Origin: Ceratotherium simum simum
Lineage: Eukaryota > Chordata > Mammalia > Perissodactyla > Rhinocerotidae
Direction of reading: 5' to 3'
NCBI RefSeq assembly: GCF_000283155.1
Contig: NW_004454193.1
Span: forward strand, 13,028,118-13,092,117
DNA: 64,000 nt
This document shows, one piece after another, positions 24,870-36,736 of this stretch; within the stretch, counting starts at the first letter, position 1; every line of letters begins with the position of its first letter. The position numbers and the translations under genes are program-made. Below the pieces are notes generated by a model, which made no database searches, was not told the DNA's origin, and saw only the letters and a list, made by a program, of their open reading frames with translations.

Positions 24870-25332
24870 GTGGCAGATTGAAAAAACGTCCCAATTCTTC
24901 ACTACTCCACACATGCAATCACTATGATATGTCACTTTGCAGCCCAGTCTGGCTCTGGGCTTGGCCGTGTGACACACTTTGGCCAATAAGATGTTAATAG
25001 ACGTGACACAAGCAGAGGCTTGAAATGGCTCCCACTTTGGGTCTTGCTCTTACTCTTAGGACACTGCCACCAGCATAAGAAGGACATACCAAGGCTGACC
25101 TGCTGGTCTGAGAAAGAAAGTGAGAGACACGTGAGGCATAGCAACTAGCCAGCCACAGATGCTTGTGCAGCTCAACAGATGTGCGGAAATTTAAATGAGA
25201 CCAGCAAATGTTAGGTGCCCCTCGGCTATTTCAGCTGAACCTCAAAGATGCATGAGAAATAAATCCTTAGTGGTCCACGCCACTGAAGATTTGGAATGGC
25301 TTGTTACACAGCAATTCCTGATTGATACAACA
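24870..25332 (+). mobile_element. MLT1/MaLR-type LTR
   Basis: Diagnostic blocks are 'tggccaataagatgttaata', 'gacgtgacacaagcagaggc', 'gacctgctggtctgagaaag', 'cttgttacacagcaattcct' and 'gatacaaca'. They follow the 5'-to-3' order of MLT1-like LTRs. The left border is uncertain. Confidence 0.75.
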
Positions 25333-26749
25333 TGAAATGCATATTGCAAAGAGGAATGATATACTATGTTTTTTAATGCAATGCAAAATCATTATGCCAG
25401 TAATCACTCAGCTTCTGACTCCATGAAATCATTCTGTAACATCAGAATTTTGATTTGATACTTTATTATGTTGAAATAGATTAAAGACAGATTCCCTAAG
25501 ACCTGCATTTTCAACAGCACCTATATCTGAAAACCAATTAGGAAGAAATGATTCTTCTCATTTAATTTCTTAAATGATCTAAGATACTCTGGAAGTTGTA
25601 AAGACAGTGTGGTTAAAATAAAAAGAAATAAAGGAAATAAGTGAAAATGATAATTTTGAAAGGGATTGATTTTTGGACTTTAAAACTTTCTCATATATTA
25701 ATAGCTTTGCTTTATTAATTTGTATGTTTGCTATTATTTTTTTATTATAGCCTTTAAATATTTGTTGTAACTTACAACTTATGAAAAAAAAGAACACTTG
25801 AGCTAGTTTTCTCTTGTTTGACATGTTTGACATATCTATTAGACAGTACAGATCAGCTCAGATAACTTATTTGTGTCTATATTTATCTCCACCATTCTGT
25901 TGTAAATTCCCTCAGGGCAGGAACTGTTTCCCTTTCATATTACTATTTCCCAAAGAGTAGTGCCTGGCTCATGAGCAAGACACAATAACAGTTTGGCAGA
26001 CTGAACTAAATTAAATTAAAATCTACTGAAGCAAACAGCTGTATATAGAAGTGCACAAAATCATGACCTAAGAGCATGATAGTTGAAGTACAAGAAGAAC
26101 CTCACTGCTCAAAATATGGTCATTGTTTGTCATGTCTCCTTAGAGAACTTGAAGAAACTGGAAAAAGTATTTCAGCATCTGAGAACAAGACTTTGTTAAT
26201 GATAAGTTAATTAAAAACATATTTTATACTAAAACACATATTGATATTTTACCAAAGAGAATGACGTCTAATTGTCATAGCTCTAAGATAAGATTCAAGA
26301 GTTTTTAAAAAATAGCACATAAGCATGGAGGAATTCTTTCATTTACCTCTATTACTCATGGTATATCAGGGGAAGAATCTGGGAGCGTTCTAATATACTA
26401 TGATCATTAAGTGAGTTAAAAGTTCATCTCATTTTTCTCCATAGCTCTAAAGCTTATCCTCTGAGTGCCAGGCACATTTACAGGAGCTAAGTTTTGTTAG
26501 ATGGATACATAAGTGGACGGATGAATCAACTAGTAACTGTTGGTGGAAGTAAAGAGGAGACTGCCTTCAATTTTAATAACGTACCACACATATAAAACAA
26601 CTAAATCATGTATTAGAGAAACTGGTAGTTTCTCTAAGACATAGAGCCACTGAATCTTTCAGTCTCATATCTGTATTTTTCATTGCATTGTTGCCTATTT
26701 TTAATCGCTAATTGCTTTATCAATAGATACTTGTTTTTCACTATTTCTT
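25333..26749. other. Mostly unique sequence with an L2 tail
   Basis: An L2-like 3' piece spans about 25885-26010 ('ttccctcagggcaggaactg', 'tagtgcctggctcatgagca'), and a weaker one lies near 26455-26530. The rest is unrecognised. A perfect 11-bp stem hairpin lies at 26613-26637. Confidence 0.45.
26613..26637. repeat. Short perfect inverted repeat
   Basis: Arms 'ttagagaaact' and 'agtttctctaa' (11 bp each, exact) surround a 3-base loop GGT. No T-run follows and no transcription unit is visible, so no function is assigned. Confidence 0.8.
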
Positions 26750-26875
26750 TTTTTCCAGCTTTATGGAGATATAATTGACAAATAAAATTATAATATATTT
26801 AAAGTGCATAACATGATGATTTGGACAATTTCTTTCTTTATGTTCATATATCCAAACAATAAAACTATATTGTGT
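26750..26875 (-). mobile_element. L1 3'-end fragment
   Basis: 'gctttatggagatataattg' and 'agtgcataacatgatgattt' are antisense L1 3'-UTR blocks ('ttattgagatataattgaca... gtgtacaacataatga'). Confidence 0.65.
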
Positions 26876-27214
26876 CTAACATGGGCCAGTCACTATGCTA
26901 GGCATTGAGGATATCTGAGACAACAAAGGGCATAATAATTACTCCACTGGAAGTTACAAACAAGTAACTAGACATGAGACAGGGAACTAGAGAGTGCTGC
27001 AACACTTCCACAAGTTTTCAGACAATATTTCTTAGAAATCTAGTTATTTTCAAGTTGAAATTTGTAGAATTAGGAATTGAATTACGTAAGCAAAGTATGG
27101 AATTAAGAGGGTTCCAGACAAAAGAACATGTGCTCATAAACCACCTTCAAGCAAAGGTTGCAGAACAGATAAGTAGAATTATTCTTCAGAGAGAGGGAAG
27201 GACGACATCATCGG

Positions 27215-27440
27215 AAATGAACACTTACTCATTGCCAGGCACAGTGATAAGCATTTTAAATGAATTCTCTCATTTAATTAATTCAACTATCCAGTGAAAA
27301 ATGTATTATTCTTTCTGCTTTTTAAATGGAAAGAGACTAAGGCTTTGAAGAGCTAACTTGACAAAGTTCTAAAGTTATAAAGTTTGAACTGAAGTTATCT
27401 AATTCAAAGGTTGCTTTCAAAAACCACTTTGCAAGATAAT
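27215..27440 (+). repeat. MIR SINE
   Basis: 'cacttactcattgccaggca', 'cagtgataagcattttaaat', 'gaattctctcatttaatt' and 'aaagagactaaggctttgaa' are consecutive MIR blocks. Confidence 0.7.
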
Positions 27441-27489
27441 GATACTTTGTAAAGTGGTTAAAAAATTTTAAGGTCTCACTTGGCTCCTA

Positions 27490-27645
27490 CCACAGCAGGT
27501 AGGTACAAAAATAATGATAAAAAAAAAAAAGAAAAAAGCTTAATGGGGTTAAGTAACTTGCTCAAGTTTATAAACTATTCAAGTGGTATATTTTGAACCT
27601 GTGTATTCCAATTCAAAGTTAATGTTATTAACTACTGAGCTATAG
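27490..27645 (+). repeat. MIR SINE fragment
   Basis: 'ggggttaagtaacttgctca' is an almost exact MIR core block, followed by 'tattaactactgagctatag', the usual 3' end. A poly-A run interrupts the left part. Confidence 0.7.
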
Positions 27646-28104
27646 AGAAACATGAATCACACCAAAACTGGAAGAAATGGTAAGAGGGTATAGCTTTATT
27701 GTCCTCAATCTACAGAGACTATATAAGTAACTGTGTGTGTTTGGTTTTGATAACATCTTCCCAATAAGATAATGTCTTCTCTAATTCATAAGGCCATTGT
27801 GAAGATTAATAACACTGATCTTATTATATATAAAGTCTAAATCTTAATATGACACACAGAGCTCTTCACAGTCTGTGTCAATTTATCATTTTAGCATCAT
27901 TACCCACCAACCTGCCAATTGAAGCCAAGACTTCGTCACACAGAACTTCTCAAATTCTGCTCTCTTCCCTGTTGCAAGCCTCTATGAAATTGGTGAAATC
28001 AGCTAGCTTAAGTAGAATTTCAAATCAGCCTATTAATATCATTACTTGCTACTTTGCTAGTTGATTTGATTAGCACCGACCTCTTAAACAAAAGGGTACG
28101 AAGC

Positions 28105-28350
28105 ATTAATAAATGCCAATTACGAGCCAGGTTCATTTTTATGCATTCACATACATGCCTTCTCAATAAATCTTTATAACACTAAGAAATATATTATTTT
28201 CTCCATTATAAAGATGAAAAACTTGATGTTTAGAAAGTTAAAGAATTTCCTCATGGTTAAACAATTAGTAAGAGTAGAATCGTGAATTAAATCCGTGTCA
28301 GTTGGATTCCAAAGTCCACTTACATTCTATTAAACCATATTGCCTCGGTT
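28105..28350 (+). repeat. MIR SINE, nearly full length
   Basis: 'aataaatgccaattacgagc', 'tctccattataaagatgaaa', 'gaatttcctcatggttaaac' and 'gttggattccaaagtccact' run in MIR order, ending near 'aaaccatattgcctcg'. Confidence 0.7.
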
Positions 28351-29454
28351 ATTTTTAAAACAAAGCAAATTTTCAGAAGTTGTTTTAAACTAGTTTGAAA
28401 CTTATCTTAAAGCTTACATTCAGTCACGATTGCCAAAGCATTTTCATGTTTATGTAAAAAGGATGTAATAATGCATATAAATTATCTTGCACTCAATAGA
28501 GCTATTTCTTCTCCCATTTTTCCTCTAGCATCTGTGATATGGTTGATGATGGATGTTTGGAAGGTCGGATGACAGATGGGGGCCAACATGTCTACTTTCA
28601 GATTAAGAATTTAAAATTGGAGATTAAAATCAAGCATCTCAAAAAGGGGGATTGGAAATCTTAAGAGTCTGGATGATGCTCTGATTCTCGTCGAGTCAAT
28701 TAAAAAAATCTTTCCATTTTAATTTGCACCTCTTTGGAATAGAAATACCAGTGCACCATTCATCCAAATGAAGAGTGGAAGATGCTTTTCATGATAGTAA
28801 CGTGAAGAGCTCCTGGCCATCGATGTGGCCTCCAAGAGCCATCTGTTCCTAGAGTCAGCCAGCAGTAAGGATTTATGAGCTTTTCCCAACAAACTGTGTG
28901 TGTGTAGCAGGGAAGGGCAAATCCAGTTGCTGTTTATTTTCATCAAACATCTTTATCTGTTCTTCAAACATTGCAAATTTGATAAAAACCCAAATACAGT
29001 TTGTCAAACACTTTTCTTCTCTAATTGAGAAAATGATCTGAATGTTAAGAGAAATTGCAAAAGATAGTTCTAATTCATTCATATTTACATAAAGTCACCA
29101 ATATTGTAAATCTTATCAATACCCCAGATTCCCAGGGTCTGCCAAAACAAACAAGCAAGAATATGCACAAACTCTCACGTGCTATCACAAGCAGACAAAT
29201 GTATCTTTCCTCTGAAGCTGTCCAAGATTAAACAGATGTTTGAACTTTGGGAAAGTGTGTTTTTTTCCCTTTAATAAATACATTCATTTCAAAAACTATT
29301 GAATGAATACCACCATAATTGCTAATAATTATCCTTAATATATATTCAGCATTTTTTAAACTCTGTAAGTGCTTTCTCACACATTATTGCTCTATGTAAT
29401 AGAACCAAAATGATGGAGTTAAAAACTGTCTAGAGATCTTCGAGTATAACCATT
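28351..29454. other. Unique sequence, nothing recognised
   Basis: About 1.1 kb without recognised repeats or coding features. Confidence 0.4.
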
Positions 29455-29985
29455 GCATTTTTAAAAAATCAACTCTATTAAGGCATAATTTGCATATAAT
29501 GAAATGCATCCAATTTAAATATAGTAAGAGTACTATGAGTTTGAACAAATCTGTACACAATGTAACCATGCTACAGGACATTTCCATCATTACATAAGTT
29601 TCCCTTGTGCCTCTTCCCCATGGATCCCACCCACCTTTGGCCCAAGAAACCACTGATTTGTTTTTCACTTTAGATTAGTTTGGCCTTTTCTAAAGTTTCA
29701 TATAAATTATATCATGCAGTATATTTTCTTTTGTATTTGACTTATTTGGTTTGGCATAATGGTTTTGAGATTCATTCATATTCTTGACTAAATTAAAAGC
29801 TCATTAGCTTTTTATTGTTGAGTAAAATTTCACTGTGTGGCTATTCCACAGTTTGCTTATTCATTTACCTATTGATTGCCTTCTGTTTTTTTCCCTAGGT
29901 TTTGGCTACTGTGAATAAAGTAGTTATGAACATTTCTGTACAGGTCTTTATGTGGACATATGATTATATTTATTTTGCAACTACC
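29455..29985 (-). mobile_element. L1 3'-end fragment
   Basis: Antisense L1 3' blocks run in order: 'ctattaaggcataatttgca', 'gtttcccttgtgcctcttcc', 'ttattgttgagtaaaatttc', 'tggctattccacagtttgct' and 'ggctactgtgaataaagtag'. This is the conserved L1 3'UTR/ORF2-end region and is 5'-truncated, the usual outcome of L1 retrotransposition. Confidence 0.8.
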
Positions 29986-30109
29986 TCAGTGTAAAACGAG
30001 ACAAGGACTAAAATGCAGATCATCCAAAGCTTGGTTCTGTATCTCTCAATTTTGTAAGGGTCTACATCCAACATCATCACCAACAAATCTAGAATCTTAT
30101 GGAGGATGG

Positions 30110-30190
30110 TTCCTCTGCCTGTGACTTAGAGTGAGTTGCTCAGTGTCCATGAGCCTCAATCTTCTTAGCTCTTAAAGCTCATTTGAATCT
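30110..30190 (-). repeat. MIR SINE fragment
   Basis: 'gtgacttagagtgagttgct' and 'catgagcctcaatcttctta' correspond to antisense MIR ('gtgtgaccttgggcaagt... ctgtgcctcagtttcctc'). Confidence 0.5.
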
Positions 30191-30604
30191 TTCTGCTGTG
30201 ACAGGCACTGCACAAGGAGAATGCTCAATGATGGAGAACAAAACAAACATGATCTCTGTAGAATTAAATAAAAAATAAGCAATATATTTGTGTGTAAGTG
30301 TGCACATGTGCATGTATGTTTGTATGTAATTTCAAAGTCTGATGAATTCACTGAAGAATTCAAACAGAATTTTATAATTCTACTTTTGTCTGGATGACTG
30401 GAGAAGAACTTTCTGGAATGGTGAAAATTAATCTGATGGTTGAAGAATGAGAAGGAGCCAGCAACGTGAAGAATTGCTCTAAAAGCATCAAAAAGAGAGA
30501 ACAGCAGGCATAAAAATCTTAAAATATTAGTGCCTGGAGTATAGTAATTGGAAGAGGTGAGGGGTGGATTAAGATGATGCTGAGTTAGGGAAAGGTTTCT
30601 TTTT

Positions 30605-31880
30605 TTTTAAAAACTACTTATTTTTTAAAATATATTGAATTATAATTTATATATAGTAAAAATGCACAAATCTTAAGCATACAGTTAGATAAGTATTTTG
30701 AAAGTCTTTGGATGAGTATTTGACAAATGTATATACCCATGTAGTCAAACCCCAAATTAGGATGTAAAGATATTGAATATTTCCATCATCTCAGAAAATT
30801 CTTTCATATCTATTTCTTTTCAAATAACATTCTTTCCTCTATGGCCATCTCCACCAAAAGACAACCACTCTTCTGGTGTCTATGGACATAAATTAGCCTA
30901 GATTAATTTTTGCCTGTTAAAATACACAGGAATCATATTATACGTATACTTTTGCATCTAGCTTCTCTTGCTCAAAGTGATGTTTTGAGATTTATCCATG
31001 TATTGTGTTTATTTTTATGTTGAGTAATATTCCACTAAATGAAAATGTCACAACTTTTTAAAACTCATTAACCTATTGATGAGAATTTGGGATTCTTCTA
31101 GTTTTGAGCTAAGGCTTCTATGAACAATCATATATAAGTTTTTTGGAAAAATCTGCTCAATTCTGGAAGTCAGAATGCTAGGCCATAGTATAGCAGTGTG
31201 TTTAACTTCATAAGAGACTGCCAAACAGTTTTCTAAGTCATAGTACCAGCAGAAATATATAAGAGTCCCTATCTTGACAAAATGATCAAAATTTGACATT
31301 TTTAATTTTTCCACTTTTTCTCCTATTTTGACTTTCTAGCTATACATTTTTTAAAATTTGTTTGTTTTTTTTTACTGTTTTCAGTGCTTGCTCTAGGGAT
31401 TACAAAATGTGTCCCTAAGTAATCACAGTAAAATGTGAGATAAACTACTATTTTATATACTAAATAAGAAACTTATGATAGTATTCTTATCTTTACTTTC
31501 TTCCATCCTTTATGCTATTATTACTCATATACATTTCTTTTATATATGTTATAAACTTCAAAATACATTGCATTTGTTTTCACATCAAAACAATAATTGT
31601 CTTTAAAAGAAAATTTAAAAAGAAATAATCTTTTATATTTACCTATATATTTAAAATGTCCATTGTTCTTCATTCCTCCCTATGGACATTGAGCTTATAT
31701 CTGGTATCACTTTCCTTTCAAGTAAAGAACTTGCTTTAGCATTTCTTGTTGTAAAGGTCTATGAATGGCTCATCCCTCTCTGGAATTTATTCCATGAAAA
31801 GTTTTTTGAATTACTCTTCTTAGATAGTTTTGTAGAAAAGTATGATTTTTAGTTTATATATCTTTTCCCTTGATGAGATC
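30605..31880 (-). mobile_element. L1 with a large internal deletion
   Basis: The left part, to about 31330, is antisense L1 3' end ('ttttgagatttatccatgta', 'tgagtaatattccactaaat', 'aagagactgccaaacagttt'). The right part, from about 31340, is antisense inter-ORF and ORF1-end sequence ('cagtgcttgctctagggatt', 'agaacttgctttagcatttc'), which in the full-length L1 at 7.7-13.9 kb lies more than 3 kb away. Most of ORF2 is therefore missing between them. An alternative is two independent L1 fragments in tandem. Confidence 0.7.
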
Positions 31881-32929
31881 AAGGAAGTGATGGTCTTTCA
31901 TGACTTTCCACAAACTAACTGAAAGGAAGACTCTCTCCAAGGAGTAAGATTTTTAAGATTTTGTATGTACTTGAGTTAAGCAAACTATGGCATTAGCTGT
32001 AGTGGGGGAAAAGAAAACTTGGATACAAATAAGTTTTCAAAGTAGAGTCAAGAGTTTTTGGTGATGGTTTGGAGAAAAGAAGGCAAAAAATAGAAACTAA
32101 ATAGGAGGGTAATATGCGTAGCTTGAAGGATACTGAGACATGACAATGATGTTTTCCTCTGTGAAAGCACTGAATGTGGTGTGTTGCACCTGGGAGACCC
32201 TTTTAGAATGTGAGTTAAACATGAATTGGCCTTCAATAGTTTATCTTGGATAAGACTCTACTCATGAAGCCTAATTACATAAAAAAATATTGAAACAAGT
32301 TATTATCAAATAATTAAAATAAAAGCCACGTGAGTTAAACTTTTAGGAAGATTGAATAGGAAAATATGTGTCTAGTTTATGAATCAAATTTTATTGGGGT
32401 AATTGCAATCTGATCTAAATTCTGAAAGGGATTGGAATTTGAGAAGGTTCCTATATGGGCCATTCTAGAGATGGGGGCTAAATCTGTTTAGAAGATAAGA
32501 AGCCAATTTAGTTCTAAAATGAGTAGCAAAAGATATGTAGAAAATTAGGCATACTGACTAAAATATATTTGACATATAATATTTGCTCACCACATATTAG
32601 ATTATTTCATGTCTCTTAACCAAGCTTACCCTGCAAACGTATAGGAGTGCGTGTGTGTGTGCATTCACTCATACACACACACACTCCTCTTCTTTTGGAT
32701 TTCCTTCAAGTGTTTGCATAGATAGGATGATAAATGCTATAAATGAGAAACATGGGTTCACAAGAAAACAATCCACAGCTTTTAAAGAAAGATGAACTGG
32801 AAAGATTTCTGCTTGGTATTAAAAGAATGATCAGGCCACAAAAGAGGAATAATCATACTCTGTACCAATTATCATGCAAAGTCCTATTTTCTGGGGGATG
32901 TCAGGACTTTTTAAAGTTTCATGCCATTA
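31881..32929. other. Mostly unique sequence
   Basis: No element recognised apart from the GT/AC inverted repeat at 32643-32688. Confidence 0.4.
32643..32688. repeat. GT/AC inverted repeat
   Basis: 'aggagtgcgtgtgtgtgt' is followed after about 12 bases by 'acacacacacactcct', so a GT array and an AC array face each other including their non-repeat borders. The structure could fold as a hairpin. Confidence 0.85.
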
Positions 32930-33390
32930 TAGAACGCATAGTGAGTGTTGAAGAACCACATCTCCCAAATTCTATGTTGTCTATGTGGAATTGCCAAGTA
33001 TCCCACCACAGTGGTGTGCATATGACTTAAGTAAGGTCAAATTTTTTGCCTGAGACTTGACATAAGTACATAGAATTAAGTGTTCCAAGTCCTCTATTTC
33101 TACTGGATCATGATGTATAAAATTTAGTCTTAAAGCCATAAGAGGCCATTCTTCCTACCATTTGGAGCAGACATGCCAAAAAATGAAGCCAATACTGAAA
33201 AGAAAATAATGCCACAAGATAAAAGCAGGGCCCTGATGACGTTGTTTAAGACTTTGGATACAGTCGTTCCTGGAACTAGATGTCCCTTTGTTTCCCAGTG
33301 GCTTGGACCAATACAATATCCTTTTACCAAAATATATTTGCAATGAGTTTCTGTTACTTGTAACCAAAGATTCCTGGTTTATACAGTCAC
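32930..33390 (+). mobile_element. MLT1/MaLR-like LTR fragment
   Basis: 'catttggagcagacatgcca', 'gcaatgagtttctgttactt' and 'gtaaccaaagattcctggtt' resemble the MLT1-type 3' end ('gggtttctgtcacttgcaac...gagtcct'). The left part is too diverged to confirm. Confidence 0.45.
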
Positions 33391-33699
33391 CATTTCTTTC
33401 TTCATTTTCCTAACAGTGTGGGTAGTGATGCTGTTCATCTTTCTTTCCTCTCATTGCATGTTAAGAACTCAGCAGTCCCTGGAGACACTTGAAAGAAGGT
33501 CAGGATGTATGCCGGATGGCTTAGCCCAACAGCGCAAGGACTCCTTACCATGGTTGGACCTAATTTGGGAACTATTTTCACCTTGATCTCAAAGACAATT
33601 TATGAGAGATTTTTTCTCGTTTTCATTTAAAATGTGAAAGTAAGAAATGGGGTTTCTAATTTGTTTGTTTTTATTGCACTTTCTAGAATTATTTCAATA

Positions 33700-33860
33700 A
33701 AAGTGCACCAGGGATATATTTTGGGTAATGGAAGTGTTCTAAAATTGTCTTGAAGTGATGGCTGCACAACTCTAAATTTAATAAAAATCACTGTATTATA
33801 CACTAAAATATATGAATTTTATGGAATGTAAATTATACTTCAACAATTCTGATTTAAAAT
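33700..33860 (+). mobile_element. L1 3'-end fragment (sense)
   Basis: 'gtaatggaagtgttctaaaa', 'ctgtattatacactaaaata' and 'tgtaaattatacttcaacaa' match the L1 3'UTR terminus ('gtgatggaaatgttctata... aattatacctcaataaa'). Confidence 0.75.
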
Positions 33861-34486
33861 AGTGAGGTGAGAGGAGGGCAAAAGGAAGAGCTTCACACAG
33901 GGGAGGGCATGTAGGGAGAGGGAGTTGTTACACATAGAAATGGCAGCCACGTGAACAACTCAGGGCAGATGAGACCAAATACATATTTTTTTTAGGAGAA
34001 TGTGGAGCTAACTCTTGGGATATAACGGGAACATTTCATCATAGGTTCTTCTGACTTTGTTCTTCTTTCCATACATGAACAGTTTCAGTGAGTGACAAAA
34101 TAATTGCATGACAAGTGTTTGATGTGTGTGATATAGCCCGTGTAAAACTGTTAATAGAAAATTCACAGAGGAATACACACTGTAGGCACAGAATTGTGGC
34201 AGCACATAGATTCACCTTGATTAGATCTTTGGAAACCAGCAAAGCATTGTAATTAAGGGCATTCTCATAAGAGATATGGCATATTTAAGAATACTGAGAG
34301 AAGCATATGGCTTACTCTCTTTATCATGATCAACCTTTATTGAATTCCACATTCTACCCCTACTCACTGGAACAGAATTTGAACAGTGTGTCCTCAGGCA
34401 GGAAGAAGTTATAAGTAAAACTTTGAGAGCTGGCAGAACTGAAGGCTTTAGTGCTTGGTGAGATATTAAAGATATTTTGTCTAACC
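33861..34486. other. Unique sequence, nothing recognised
   Basis: Several short overlapping minus-strand frames, none with a recognisable motif. Confidence 0.4.
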
Positions 34487-34725
34487 CAATATTTCTCAAC
34501 CTTGACAATATTGACATTTGGGGCTAGATAGTTCTTTACTGTGTGTGTATGTATGTGTGTGTGTGGGGAGGGAGGTTCTGTCCTGTATATTGTAGTATGT
34601 TTAGAAGAATCCCTGGCCTCTACTCATTAGATAGCACCCCACCCAGTCTTGAAAACAGAAAAATGTCTCCAAACATTGACAGATATCCTTCAGGGAGCAA
34701 ACATATACTCCGTTGAGGATCACTG
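34487..34725 (-). mobile_element. MER5A-type hAT-Charlie element
   Basis: Antisense MER5A runs end to end: 'tttctcaaccttgacaatat', 'gaagaatccctggcctctac', 'aaaaatgtctccaaacattg' and 'gttgaggatcactg'. Terminal inverted repeats are still recognisable ('tttctcaacc' against 'gttgaggatcactg'). Flanks 'gtctaacc' and 'ctctaaat' are compatible with a decayed 8-bp target duplication. A GT-rich expansion at about 34540-34567 has grown inside. Confidence 0.85.
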
Positions 34726-34894
34726 CTCTAAATGAAAGATTTTGCACAAGCTTATTTGCAAAGTGCGTTAAAAAATAAATGCACTTGAAAAAGAACTAAA
34801 GGAATGTCTAATTACATCAATAAAATAATAACAATAATAAATGAGTGATATGGGAATTTTCCCCTGTGTTTCAAGCTATCTATTTACTGTGGTC

Positions 34895-34926
34895 ATGTGT
34901 GTGTGTGTGTGTGTGTGTTTGTGTAT
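34895..34926. repeat. (GT)n microsatellite
   Basis: A GT run with one TT break, followed by a short TA-rich stretch. Confidence 0.9.
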
Positions 34927-35189
34927 ATATATTTGTACATATGTAATTTGTAATATAAATATACTTGTACAAAAAGAAATGACATCAATTTTGGTCCCAC
35001 AAAACGAAATGATATACAAACCACTTATATAATTCACAAAAACCTACATAATGATTATGCATTATTTTTTAATTCTGTCCCATATTGAAATAACTTAGTT
35101 TGCACATTTAATGTTGTTATATAAAAACCAATTTAATAATTTAATAGTCAAATCTAAATATTTCCTCTCACTAACCATTCATTTATTTT

Positions 35190-36495
35190 AAAACCATATG
35201 TTTACGTCAGACATCTACTTCTGGGGAAATAGAGTAGATACACTTATCCTTATTCTTCCTGCTAAATATAACTACAAACCTTGGACATTATGTAAAACAA
35301 ATATAAGAAGACTCTGAAAGGTGTGGAGAGGAAGTTAGACTGTTGAGGAAACTCAGAAGTAAAGGAATGACATGGTGATAATTTCCCTTGTTTTTCTCTT
35401 TGCATCATATATCTCAGAAGCCAACAACATGGAAACACCAATAGGACAGACAAAAAAATAAAAAGCCCCAACTTTTAGAAATAAGCTCTACCACAGCCAA
35501 AGACCACAGAAAAAATGTGATGTCACCCTCACTCATGTCCAAAACAGCTGAGTGAGGAGCCTACGCTACCACTCTTGCCAGACTATGATAAATGTCCCTT
35601 GCCAACACAATGTTGTGTCAGGGGAATTCTATTCAAGGTAGATGCTAACAAGCACTACCCCCACCTGGTGTCAGTGGATCCTGGGTTTCCAGCCAATCTG
35701 GCAGCAATTTGGCCTCCCTGAACCTCTCCAATGGGATGGTATTAGAAGAGGTCTTGCGGAAAGTCAGGATTTCATCACTGTCCAGAGATAAGAAGGCCAC
35801 ACCTCGACTGTGGTGTCAGTGGAGACCAAGTGGAGCAGTAATGAGGCAATGCTATGCCTACAAGCCAAGGAGGTGTCACTGGAGGCCTGCTGGGGAGGTG
35901 GAGCACACACCCATGTCCAGCATTAGTGAGAACTCCTCCCTGTGGTGATAACAGGGGCTGAGTATAGAACCTGGGCTTCTACCCGTGAGTAACAAGAAGG
36001 GACCCACTCCTATGCCAGAGTAGTATCAGAGGAAACGAGCTAAAAGAAAGGTTTAAATAATGTCCACAGTCTCATAACATAATACTCCGAAAATGAGTGC
36101 TTCAGTAGAAAATTACTCATCATTCCAAGAACCAGGAAGATCTCAAACTAAATGAAAATGATAATCTCTAGAGGCCAACACCAAGATGAACAAAATATTA
36201 GAATTATCTAACAAAGATTTTAAAACAATCATCATAATAATGTAATTAATTAATAATGATATGTAGTTATGTAATTAAGTAATTGTGAACACACTGAAAA
36301 AGTGAAAAAATAAACAGTCTCAGCAGAAAAATAGAATATCTCAGGGAAAAATAGTAGACATGTACAAGAACTAAATGGAAATTCTATAATTGAAAAAATA
36401 ATAAATGAAACAAAAATACTATGAATGAGCTCAAAAAAAAAAATGTAGGGGGTGGAGGAAAGAATTTGTGAATTAGAAGATAGAACAACTAAAAT
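35190..36495 (+). mobile_element. L1 5' end only: 5'UTR and start of the ORF1 region
   Basis: Sense L1 5' blocks include 'ttctggggaaatagagtaga', 'tggtgtcagtggagaccaag', 'ctactcctatgcc'-like 'cccactcctatgccagagta', 'gtatcagaggaaacgagcta', 'aaccaggaagatctcaaact' and a run resembling the ORF1 coiled-coil coding start ('gaaaaagtgaaaaaataaac'). The piece stops near 36495 without ORF2 or 3'UTR. L1 copies are normally truncated at the 5' end, so a copy that has only its 5' end must have lost the rest later. Confidence 0.75.
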
Positions 36496-36509
36496 GACCA
36501 AACCTGACC

Positions 36510-36730
36510 TTGTGTGGTGATTGTCTGAGCCCATACGCCCTTTCCAGGAATTGCAAAATTAACCAAAATAGTTACAGCACTAGCATTTGCATTGCAGAGT
36601 ATTGTCCAAGGTTGTACATTTCCAAGACTAAACATCATGTCAGTGCAGAGCTAGGATGTGAACTTAGGGCAACAGATCCCTTCTTAACTCCTCCATATAA
36701 TCTGCCATAAAGAGCTTATTCTCTAGTCAG
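36510..36730 (+). repeat. MIR/L2-like fragment
   Basis: 'gtcagtgcagagctaggatg' and 'tgaacttagggcaacagatc' resemble a MIR 3' half, and 'agagcttattctctagtcag' resembles the 'aggagcttacagtctagtgg' block found in L2/MIR-type repeats. That second block is resumed on the right of the LTR near 37236 ('atatgtaaataaaattcag'). Confidence 0.45.
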
Positions 36731-36736
36731 GGAGAG

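Noticed and set aside
33700..36495. One L1 spanning 33.7-36.5 kb
   Set aside because: The 3' end (33.7 kb) lies upstream of the 5' end (35.2 kb) on the same strand, so they cannot be one simple insertion.
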